The notes below the pieces were generated by a model, which worked only from the letters and a program-made list of their open reading frames with translations, was not told the DNA's origin and ran no database searches. Source: Bacteroidota bacterium (lineage in GTDB: Bacteria; Bacteroidota; Ignavibacteria; UBA10030; UBA8401). Taken from it: 11,114 nt of DNA. The translations under genes and the position numbers were made by a program. The stretch spans positions 3,389 to 14,502 of the forward strand of contig DMPG01000251.1 in NCBI GenBank assembly GCA_003456055.1, written 5' to 3'. Shown here one piece after another: positions 1-5,977 of this stretch. Within the stretch, counting starts at the first letter, position 1, and every line of letters begins with the position of its first letter.

Positions 1-96
1 CCGATCGTGCGGCAAACTGCAAAGCAGGCAATTTCATCGCTTGGATTAGATGGTATCCTTTACCTTATCGGCGTTAGAGACAGAGATATACACTAA
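1..96 (+). CDS. C-terminal end of an unidentified protein (5' truncated)
   Basis: Reading from the first base, frame 1 stays open for 31 codons and stops at TAA 94-96. The peptide has a mixed, protein-like composition and ends in LIGVRDRDIH. A hairpin terminator begins at base 93 and includes the stop codon, which supports a genuine gene end here. The fragment is too short to assign a family, and no catalytic motif is visible. The next gene lies on the opposite strand, so this gene and the receiver gene converge. Confidence 0.5.
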   Translation, partial: PIVRQTAKQAISSLGLDGILYLIGVRDRDIH

Positions 97-125
97 TTAT
101 TCTGCTGAATAATTAGTTTGGTTTT
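93..125 (+). terminator. Rho-independent-like terminator overlapping the stop codon
   Basis: A perfect 10-bp inverted repeat, CTAATTATTC at 93-102 and GAATAATTAG at 107-116, encloses the loop TGCT. It is followed by TTTGGTTTT at 117-125. The stem is AT-rich, so it is weaker than a classical terminator. Its position, with the TAA of the upstream gene inside the left arm, fits transcription termination. On the minus strand no T run follows, so it is probably not the terminator of the receiver gene. Confidence 0.6.
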
Positions 126-205
126 AAAACTTCCTGCCTGCCAAATGCAGTCGCGCAGATATTTGGGAATGAGATGAACGGTGTTGGTACGGAATATTTT
201 GAAAA

Positions 206-604
206 TTATTTATTTACCTTCCCTTCATTCAAAATATCCTCTAACGATTCCTTATTTTTTAGAATTTCGAGAAAGTGCGTTTTGGTAAAATATCCGTCAA
301 CATGGACCATTCCGACGGCATCCTTGAGATACTCCATCGAATGACCGGAAAGAAAGAAGACAAGTGCTTTTTTGTCCATTGATTTGATGAATCGCAGTGT
401 CACCAAACCATTCATCCCGTCCATTCCGATATCCAAAAAGACCAGGTGTGGTGAAAAATTTTTTACCTTTTGCAGGCATTCTTTGCCGGATCTTGCCGTT
501 TCGATCACCAAATGACTGTGCATCGACATTAATATGGCTGTGATCATAGTTAAGAATGATTTGTCATCATCGACGATTAATATTTTATATGATTTTTGAG
601 CCAT
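206..604 (-). CDS. Stand-alone response regulator receiver protein (CheY-like)
   Basis: This 132-residue protein is essentially one receiver domain. The beta1 acidic cluster is D12-D13-D14 in ILIVDDD. The phospho-acceptor is D58 in VFLDIGMDGMNG, with the loop that normally follows it. The switch Ser/Thr position is S86 in FFLSGHS, and the conserved lysine is K108 in YFTKT. All residues needed for phosphorylation are therefore present. Only a short charged tail follows (about 115-132), with no DNA-binding, GGDEF, HD-GYP or kinase domain, so it should act by protein contact or in a phosphorelay. No kinase gene adjoins it on the minus strand; the kinase at 2458-3957 has its own regulator. The ATG at 604 has no clear Shine-Dalgarno sequence. 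The family is certain, the partner and output unknown. Confidence 0.93.
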   Translation of the reverse strand: MAQKSYKILIVDDDKSFLTMITAILMSMHSHLVIETARSGKECLQKVKNFSPHLVFLDIGMDGMNGLVTLRFIKSMDKKALVFFLSGHSMEYLKDAVGMVHVDGYFTKTHFLEILKNKESLEDILNEGKVNK

Positions 605-625
605 CGTATTTCGGATCCATTTGGA

Positions 626-757
626 ATGTCCTTGTGGTATAATAATGAAATTATTACTAATAGAAAATATGATATTGATGAAACAGAGATTTTCTCTCTT
701 TATGGTGCTTTACAGCACAGGGATCTGCTCCGGAATCATCAACGACGTACTGATTGA
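626..757 (+). CDS. Doubtful small ORF, 43 codons
   Basis: In the gap between the receiver gene and the broken dehydrogenase, one frame runs from ATG 626 to TGA 755-757. It encodes a hydrophilic peptide containing YDIDETEIFSLYGALQHRD. The composition looks more like protein than the surrounding AT-rich noise, and the peptide has no signal sequence or membrane segment. There is no convincing ribosome binding site and I recognise no family. It may be a small gene, a relic of a longer one, or chance. A longer frame overlapping it (621-854, TTG start) looks less like protein. Confidence 0.18.
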   Translation: MSLWYNNEIITNRKYDIDETEIFSLYGALQHRDLLRNHQRRTD

Positions 758-855
758 TTCGGGTGGACAACATACTCCTAAGCATAAGCTTTTAGAATGC
801 AATTTCAAATTTGGATTTTTACCAAGGAGTGGATATTTTACTCCAAACATTTGAT

Positions 856-861
856 AGAAGG
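856..861 (+). promoter_or_regulatory. Shine-Dalgarno sequence that fixes the dehydrogenase start
   Basis: AGAAGG at 856-861 lies 6 nt before ATG 868. It is the clearest Shine-Dalgarno match in a window where most starts have none. It shows that the original start of the dehydrogenase is ATG 868 and not the TTG at 875 that opens the longer downstream frame. Confidence 0.5.
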
Positions 862-867
862 ATATCC

Positions 868-1501
868 ATGAATATTGTTGTTCTTGACGGATACACTCTC
901 AATCCCTGCGATTTTTGAAGTAAAAAAAGGACGGTGGTCATCGCACAACGATTTTTCTTTTTGGGATTTTCCATTGATTGAACTTTCCGGGAAAACATTC
1001 GGTATCATTGGCTATGGAAATATTGGGAAGGCAGTTGCAGTAATTGCTGATGCTCTTGGAATGGAAGTTTTGGTCTCAACACGTTCACAAAAATTTTCTG
1101 AAGGCTCAGTTCGTTTTGTTGATAAAGAATCTTTACTCAAATCAAGTGATGTAATTTCATTGCACTGCGCTTTCAATGATGAAACAAAACATCTTATCAA
1201 TTCCCAAACACTTTCGCAGATGAAATCTTCAGCTTTTCTTATTAATACGGGACGTGGTCAGCTTGTCGATGAACAAGCTCTTGCCAATGCACTCAACAAT
1301 GGAACTCTTGCTGGTGCCGGATTAGATGTCCTTTCCACAGAACCGCCTTCACCTCAGAATCCTTTACTGACTGTAAAAAATTGCATCATAACTCCCCACG
1401 TTGCGTGGGCAACTCAATCAGCAAGAAGACGATTAATGGATGTCGCTGTTCACAATGTCCGATCGTTTATTGATGGTAATCCAATCAATGTTGTATCGTA
1501 A
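868..1501 (+). pseudogene. D-2-hydroxyacid dehydrogenase with internal deletion and frameshift
   Basis: From ATG 868 the first 16 codons read MNIVVLDGYTLNPCDF, the usual N-terminus of glycerate dehydrogenase-like proteins (VVLDGYTLNPGDL in relatives, from memory). They stop at TGA 916-918. From base 917, one frame over, the protein resumes as EVKKGRWSSHNDFSFW, which in relatives lies about 100 residues further on, just before the NAD-binding domain. The rest is complete: the Rossmann motif GYGNIG, the catalytic Arg in NTGRG (codon 1253), Glu in STEPP (codon 1340), His in TPHVAW (codon 1397), and stop TAA 1499-1501. Most of the N-terminal substrate-binding domain is therefore missing and the two parts are out of frame. 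A 208-residue product from TTG 875 is possible but should not be an active dehydrogenase. The family is sure. Whether this is real decay or an assembly error cannot be decided here. Confidence 0.85.
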
Positions 1502-1513
1502 CTATTAGATACT

Positions 1514-1918
1514 ATGAAAAAATATTTTATGTTGTTGTTTATGGTAACAATGTATTCATTCGCGCAAAATCCGGATGGAAAATTTGCATCACTCCATCTG
1601 ACACCTTCATGGCAATGGGGAAATGCAGATGTCGATCGTAACACTACCATCTGGCTTCCTGCTTCACAATCGTATGGAGCACAATTTACCACCAATCAAT
1701 ATTCCGGTATCATCAATTATCCGTACGCATTCGGAATTCATGCGTTGATGAAAATACCAACAACATCGTTTCTGACAATGAGTTTTTCATATTCATTGAA
1801 TCAACACTTTGAAGAAGATACTGACTACATGCACTATTGGAGGTTGAACGGAAATATTCATAGAATTGATTTCACCATAAGTCTTTACAATCTCTTTTCT
1901 GTTTATCAAGGCGACTGA
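1514..1918 (+). CDS. Small exported protein, probable beta-rich envelope protein
   Basis: The 134-residue product begins with a signal peptide (MKK, a hydrophobic stretch at about 4-15, likely cleavage after SFA at 17). The mature part is rich in aromatic residues, with short alternating stretches such as LTMSFSYSLNQHF and IDFTISLYNLFSVY. This suggests beta strands of a small outer-membrane or periplasmic protein. I do not recognise a family. It starts 12 nt after the broken dehydrogenase and ends 3 nt before the Nudix gene, so it is probably co-transcribed with the Nudix and two-component genes. There is no Shine-Dalgarno sequence; the start is preceded by ACT, as at several other starts here. 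It could be the N-terminal part of a once longer barrel, since only a few strands fit in this length. Confidence 0.75.
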   Translation: MKKYFMLLFMVTMYSFAQNPDGKFASLHLTPSWQWGNADVDRNTTIWLPASQSYGAQFTTNQYSGIINYPYAFGIHALMKIPTTSFLTMSFSYSLNQHFEEDTDYMHYWRLNGNIHRIDFTISLYNLFSVYQGD

Positions 1919-1921
1919 ACG

Positions 1922-2461
1922 ATGCATCGTGAACTGCTTTTTTCAAAACTTAATCAGTACCAGTCGTTCGATGTGCATGAGCGTTCTATGCAGGAACGAA
2001 TTCTTGAGTTTATCAAAGAAAATATCAATTGTTTTGAACGATCCTTGCTTATCGGGCATATTACTGCATCAGCGTTGATCATCAATAAACAGAAAACTCA
2101 CACCTTGATGACGCATCATCAAAAACTTGGTAAATGGCTTCAGCTTGGCGGACATTCCGATGGAGATCCAGATACACTGAATGTTGCGCTGCGTGAAGCA
2201 TTAGAAGAATCAGGATTAAAAGCGATAGAACCAATTTCTGAAGATATTTTCGACGTTGATGTTCATGAAATTCCTGCAAGAAAAAATGAACCGGCTCACT
2301 TCCATTATGATATTCGCTTTTTGTTCGAAGCAGACGATGCAGAAAAACTTATCATCACTAATGAATCAAACGATCTGCGGTGGATTCCGCTTGACCGAAT
2401 GGAAGAATACACCACCGAAGAATCGGTAATGAGAATGGTGAGAAAAATATTACATCGATGA
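1922..2461 (+). CDS. Nudix hydrolase
   Basis: This 179-residue protein has a Nudix box at residues 77-99, GHSDGDPD followed by REALEESGL. Nudix enzymes hydrolyse a nucleoside diphosphate linked to another group, using metal held by the glutamates of REUxEExGU. Here R91, E92, E95 and E96 are present. The first glutamate of the consensus (Gx5E) is replaced by proline at P83. GGHSDGDPD-type loops are, from memory, typical of one Nudix subfamily, so this is probably a subfamily trait and not damage. Residues 1-44 form an N-terminal extension ahead of the first core strand (HITASALII). The substrate cannot be inferred. The gene starts 3 nt after the exported-protein gene and overlaps the kinase start by 4 nt (ATGA), so translation is probably coupled to the kinase. 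Confidence 0.92.
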   Translation: MHRELLFSKLNQYQSFDVHERSMQERILEFIKENINCFERSLLIGHITASALIINKQKTHTLMTHHQKLGKWLQLGGHSDGDPDTLNVALREALEESGLKAIEPISEDIFDVDVHEIPARKNEPAHFHYDIRFLFEADDAEKLIITNESNDLRWIPLDRMEEYTTEESVMRMVRKILHR

Positions 2462-3957
2462 AAAATACACGAAAAATATTCATCGTTCTTTTCCTGATTG
2501 TGCTGCTCCCGGCGCTTTTCTATTCCGTGTATGAAATTTCTGCGCTCAATGAATCGGAAGAGATGATCTCACATATCTACCAGCGTCAACTCGACGCTAT
2601 ACTCTTTTCCGTCAATCAGTATGTGTTGGATGTAGCATCCGGTTGGGCAACGCAGATCGAGAATGAAATACCAACTTCACGATTTGAGCGGATCATACAA
2701 TCAAATCCATCGATCAAATCCATCATTGTCTCAGATACTTCGCTCTCGAACATTACTGTTTTTCCATCAAACAAATCATCCCACCGTGCATCAATCACAT
2801 CTCAAAAAGAAATGATTGCAAGACTCGTTCGATACCAAGCCGCATCGTACCGCAAACTTGAGCCGGTGATTGAAACTGATTCAACAACGATCATTTTTTT
2901 TGTTTCACCCTCTTCGATAAACGTTGTTGGAATTGTTATCAGCAACGAACGGTTTATCAACGATATTATTTCCAAAAAACTCATCGATATCGCTCATAAT
3001 GATTTTGTCATCGCAGTAGACCGGCAATCCACCAGCACTACTATCTTTACGACTTCATCCGAACAGAACGCGACATTTTCTCAACAGCGGCAGTTATGGA
3101 TATTTCCAAGTCACATCATTAAAATCCGGTTAGCAGGAACAACTATTCAAGATGCGGCACAAGAACGATTCAATAGAGATGTTATCCTTATTATTATCAT
3201 GGATTTTATTCTTGTTTTGGGAGCATGGTTCGTTTTTCGAACAATATCGCGTGAGATGGAATTGATCGCAATGAAATCGGATTTTGTGTCCAACGTATCG
3301 CACGAACTGCGAACTCCTCTCTCCCTTATTCGGATGTTCGCCGAAACATTGGAAATGGGAAGGGTAAAAACTGAAAAGAAAAAAAATGAATATTATACTA
3401 CCATCGTTCATGAAGCAGACCGATTGACCCGATTGATCAACAACATTCTGAATTTTTCCCGAATGGAATCAAATACAAGACGATATAATTTTAGACCTGT
3501 GCATCTGAACAAACTCATCTCATCGGTATTAGCGATCTACTCGTATCAATTGGAAAAATCATTGTTTACACTTAAAATAGAACTTTCTGATGACCTTCCT
3601 GAAATTTCGGTCGATGAGGAAGCAATTGCAGAAGCACTTCACAACCTTATCGATAACGCAATTAAATATAGCGGTGAAAATAAATATTTACGAATTGCAA
3701 CTTCGGTGAATCAGAACAGTATTATCATTGAAGTTGAGGATCATGGGATCGGTATCAGCATTGAGCATCACTCAAAGATTTTTGAAAAATTCTATCGCGT
3801 TTCTCACGGACTTGTTCATACTGCAAAAGGAAGCGGCTTAGGATTGGCAATTGTGCAGCACATTGTTCATTCACACAATGGAACGATCTCTATAATCAGC
3901 GAACCTCACCACGGAAGCAAATTCATTATAACACTTCCTTTCATTCAATCGAAATAA
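2458..3957 (+). CDS. Membrane sensor histidine kinase
   Basis: The 499-residue kinase should sense a signal at or outside the membrane and phosphorylate the regulator encoded next. TM1 is at about 6-24 and TM2 at about 241-260, bounding a periplasmic domain of about 215 residues with no motif I recognise. The phospho-acceptor H282 lies in SHELRTP (HisKA). The ATP-binding domain has the N box HNLIDNAIKYS (395-405), G1 box EDHGIGI (427-433), F box IFEKFYRV (441-448) and G2 box GSGLGLAIV (458-466). All catalytic elements are intact. TM2 runs almost directly into HisKA with about 20 residues between, so there is no HAMP domain. The start overlaps the Nudix stop (ATGA), and the regulator gene begins 4 nt after the stop. 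The sensed signal is unknown. Confidence 0.96.
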   Translation: MKNTRKIFIVLFLIVLLPALFYSVYEISALNESEEMISHIYQRQLDAILFSVNQYVLDVASGWATQIENEIPTSRFERIIQSNPSIKSIIVSDTSLSNITVFPSNKSSHRASITSQKEMIARLVRYQAASYRKLEPVIETDSTTIIFFVSPSSINVVGIVISNERFINDIISKKLIDIAHNDFVIAVDRQSTSTTIFTTSSEQNATFSQQRQLWIFPSHIIKIRLAGTTIQDAAQERFNRDVILIIIMDFILVLGAWFVFRTISREMELIAMKSDFVSNVSHELRTPLSLIRMFAETLEMGRVKTEKKKNEYYTTIVHEADRLTRLINNILNFSRMESNTRRYNFRPVHLNKLISSVLAIYSYQLEKSLFTLKIELSDDLPEISVDEEAIAEALHNLIDNAIKYSGENKYLRIATSVNQNSIIIEVEDHGIGISIEHHSKIFEKFYRVSHGLVHTAKGSGLGLAIVQHIVHSHNGTISIISEPHHGSKFIITLPFIQSK

Positions 3958-3961
3958 TGTT

Positions 3962-4645
3962 ATGGCACGAATACTTGTAATAGAAGACGAACCTGAAATG
4001 CAGCGTGGATTGCGCGACAATCTGGAGTTTGAGGGATTTGAAGTTGTTGTCATCGGCGACGGGAAAAAAGGATTACAGATGATCATCGATAAAAAATTCG
4101 ATCTCATACTGCTTGACGTCATGCTTCCGGGAATGTCTGGTTTTGATATTTGTAAAAAAGCCCGCGGCGAAGGAATTTCAACACCCATCATTATGCTCAC
4201 TGCAAAAGGTGAAGAAGTTGATAAAGTGCTTGGTTTAGAATTCGGTGCCGACGATTACATCACAAAACCATTCAGCCTGCGTGAACTGCTTGCACGCGTG
4301 AAAGCTGTGTTACGAAGATCGCCGCATGGTGCAAAGATTTCCACAGGAAAGGTTTCGCTTGGCCTTCTCGAGATCGATTTTGATAATTACACCGCAACCA
4401 AAAAGAATAAATCCGTTTCAATGTCATCAAAAGAATTTGATATCCTCCGCTATCTTTGGCAGCATCAAAAAGATGTCATCAGCCGCGACGATTTGTTGAC
4501 TCGAGTGTGGGGCTACGATGAATCGATCAGTTCACGAACCGTGGATAATTTTATCGTAAAACTCCGAAAACAGATTGAAACTGATCCTTCCAAACCGAAA
4601 CATATTCTTACTATTCATAGTGTTGGTTATAAGCTCATTCCGTAG
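3962..4645 (+). CDS. OmpR/PhoB-family response regulator
   Basis: This 227-residue transcription factor is the likely partner of the kinase 4 nt upstream. The receiver domain (about 1-118) has acidic E8-D9-E10, phospho-acceptor D52 in LLDVMLPGMSG, T80 in IIMLTAKG and K102 in DYITKPF. The winged-helix DNA-binding domain (about 128-227) shows SMSSKEFDILRYL, the recognition-helix region SSRTVDNFIVKLRKQIE, and the terminal hairpin HSVGYKLIP. Phosphorylation at D52 would promote dimerisation and binding to direct repeats in target promoters. No target site could be picked out by eye near the operon. The exported-protein gene 109 nt downstream is a possible target or operon member. The start has no Shine-Dalgarno sequence and probably relies on coupling. 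Confidence 0.97.
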   Translation: MARILVIEDEPEMQRGLRDNLEFEGFEVVVIGDGKKGLQMIIDKKFDLILLDVMLPGMSGFDICKKARGEGISTPIIMLTAKGEEVDKVLGLEFGADDYITKPFSLRELLARVKAVLRRSPHGAKISTGKVSLGLLEIDFDNYTATKKNKSVSMSSKEFDILRYLWQHQKDVISRDDLLTRVWGYDESISSRTVDNFIVKLRKQIETDPSKPKHILTIHSVGYKLIP

Positions 4646-4754
4646 TAATTTGTGCAGGATCGTTGGTTTTCATGACAACTTTTTACAATTCTTGACCTCA
4701 TCAAGACACATTTTATTCGTTGTCGGCGTAAATTATAATAAAAAAGAGCCGACT

Positions 4755-5819
4755 ATGAAACAGATAGTAACACTTCTTCTACTCTTCACCGCAATCATCA
4801 AACCGCAATCAACCAGCTCAAAGCAGATTGTTGATCTTCGCGGTAATTGGAAATTCGAGATCGGCGATGATAAAAAATATGCTGAACCGAATTTTAACGA
4901 TAAACAATGGGGTGAGATCTTTGTTCCCGCCGATTGGGAAAACGAAGGATATCCCGGCTATGATGGTTATGCATGGTATAGAAGAACATTCACCGTGCCT
5001 GCATCTGCGCAGAACAAAAATATCTACGCACATATTGGATATGTTGATGATGTCTGCGCTGTGTACATCAATGGGAACATCATAGGTGAAGGGGGAAGTT
5101 TTCCACCGGATTTTCAGACTGCGTATGAACAGGAACAACAATTTTTAATACCTGGAAAATTTTTACGATTCAACCAAGAGAATGTCATTGCGGTCCGTGT
5201 CTTTGACAGTCATTTGAACGGAGGTATCGTAAAAGGTAAAATTGGGATTTTTGAACATTCCGATCCGATGCAATTTGTTGTTCGGCTGCCCGATCAATGG
5301 AAATTTAAAAGAGGAGATAACGAAGAGTGGAAAAAACCGAACGTCGACGACAGTAAATGGCAAGAGTTGATCGTTCCTGCTCAATGGGATTTTCAAGGAT
5401 ACAGGAAGTATGACGGATTCGGATGGTATCGAGTAACGTTCGAAATTCCGGCGAACATTCAAAAAGAGGATCTTGTGTTGATGCTCGGAAAGATTGATGA
5501 TGTTGATGAAGCATATTTAAACGGAGAAAGGATCGGGTATACCGGCAGGATCAAAAGTGACGGAACCGTTGGGAAAATCCGCGAAGAATATCAAGAGATA
5601 CGAGCATATGATATTCCTGCTTCGTCAATTAAATTTGACAATAAAAATGTTCTTGCAGTAAGAGTCTTTGATGATATGTTGATTGGAGGAATCTATGAAG
5701 GTCCAATCGGGATAACAACGGAAAAAGAATATCGCAAATGGAATCGGAATAAGCCTCGGAAATATCAAAACGATGAAAATAATTTCGATCGATTTTTGCA
5801 AAAATTATTCGATGAATAG
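4755..5819 (+). CDS. Exported protein with two tandem beta-sandwich (GH2 sugar-binding-like) domains
   Basis: The 354-residue protein has a signal peptide (MKQIVTLLLLFTAIIKPQS). Two homologous domains follow at about 26-166 and 176-321. Shared landmarks are NWKFEIGDD/QWKFKRGDN, VPADWENEGY/VPAQWDFQGY, YDGYAWYRRTF/YDGFGWYRVTF, VDDVCAVYINGNIIG/IDDVDEAYLNGERIG, and NVIAVRVFD/NVLAVRVFD followed by GGI. WYRRTF and VYINGNIIG resemble the jelly-roll sugar-binding domain at the N-terminus of family 2 glycoside hydrolases. No catalytic TIM-barrel is present. A charged tail (322-354) ends the protein. A binding or structural role in the periplasm or on the surface is likely; an enzymatic role is not supported. 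The frame is open back to 4575, but those 60 residues overlap the regulator gene, so I chose ATG 4755, which gives the signal peptide. A terminator follows. Confidence 0.9.
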   Translation: MKQIVTLLLLFTAIIKPQSTSSKQIVDLRGNWKFEIGDDKKYAEPNFNDKQWGEIFVPADWENEGYPGYDGYAWYRRTFTVPASAQNKNIYAHIGYVDDVCAVYINGNIIGEGGSFPPDFQTAYEQEQQFLIPGKFLRFNQENVIAVRVFDSHLNGGIVKGKIGIFEHSDPMQFVVRLPDQWKFKRGDNEEWKKPNVDDSKWQELIVPAQWDFQGYRKYDGFGWYRVTFEIPANIQKEDLVLMLGKIDDVDEAYLNGERIGYTGRIKSDGTVGKIREEYQEIRAYDIPASSIKFDNKNVLAVRVFDDMLIGGIYEGPIGITTEKEYRKWNRNKPRKYQNDENNFDRFLQKLFDE

Positions 5820-5865
5820 CGATGTGAAGTTTTCTGCCATTTGCTCGTTGACCCCATCAAAACAG

Positions 5866-5899
5866 CCCGAAGTCGGTATGATTCGGGTTTATTATTTTT
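5866..5899 (+). terminator. Probable intrinsic terminator after the tandem-domain protein
   Basis: CCCGAAGTC at 5866-5874 pairs with GATTCGGG at 5880-5887, an 8-bp stem with one bulged G and loop GGTAT. It is followed by TTTATTATTTTT at 5888-5899. It lies about 45 nt after the stop at 5819 and before the promoter-like box of the next operon, so it separates the two transcription units. Confidence 0.65.
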
Positions 5900-5936
5900 A
5901 CACTATTCATATTCTTCATCCCGATCATTTTTTTTG

Positions 5937-5944
5937 TATCTTTG
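5937..5944 (+). promoter_or_regulatory. Bacteroidota-type -7 promoter box TATCTTTG
   Basis: TATCTTTG at 5937-5944, continuing GCAC, matches the -7 consensus TAnnTTTG of the Bacteroidota housekeeping sigma factor. I see no good TTTG -33 element at the expected distance upstream. It lies between a terminator and ATG 5978, so it should drive the glycosyltransferase pair with a leader of roughly 30 nt. It also argues against a start at TTG 5942, which would fall inside the box. Confidence 0.5.
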
Positions 5945-5977
5945 CACAGTATAATTTTTTTCAATAGCAATCATTCT

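Noticed and set aside
141..166. CCAAAT and ATTTGG inverted repeat after the first terminator
   Set aside because: The arms are only 6 bp with a 14-nt loop and no T run, which is easily chance.
621..854. 77-residue frame with TTG start
   Set aside because: The composition is Cys/Ile/Met-rich noise with no ribosome binding site or recognisable motif.
3130..3411. Minus-strand frame inside the histidine kinase gene
   Set aside because: It is a shadow of the kinase coding frame, which has all its motifs on the plus strand.
4692..4739. TTGACC and TATAAT as a sigma-70-type promoter for the tandem-domain gene
   Set aside because: The two boxes are 36 nt apart, far from the 16-18 needed, and no hexamer at the right distance fits.
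4575..4754. 60-residue N-terminal extension of the tandem-domain protein, starting inside the response regulator gene
   Set aside because: It overlaps the well-supported C-terminus of the regulator, and ATG 4755 gives a clean signal peptide.
5942..5977. TTG start adding 12 residues to the first glycosyltransferase-like protein
   Set aside because: The TTG lies in the -7 promoter box, and the added residues are not protein-like.
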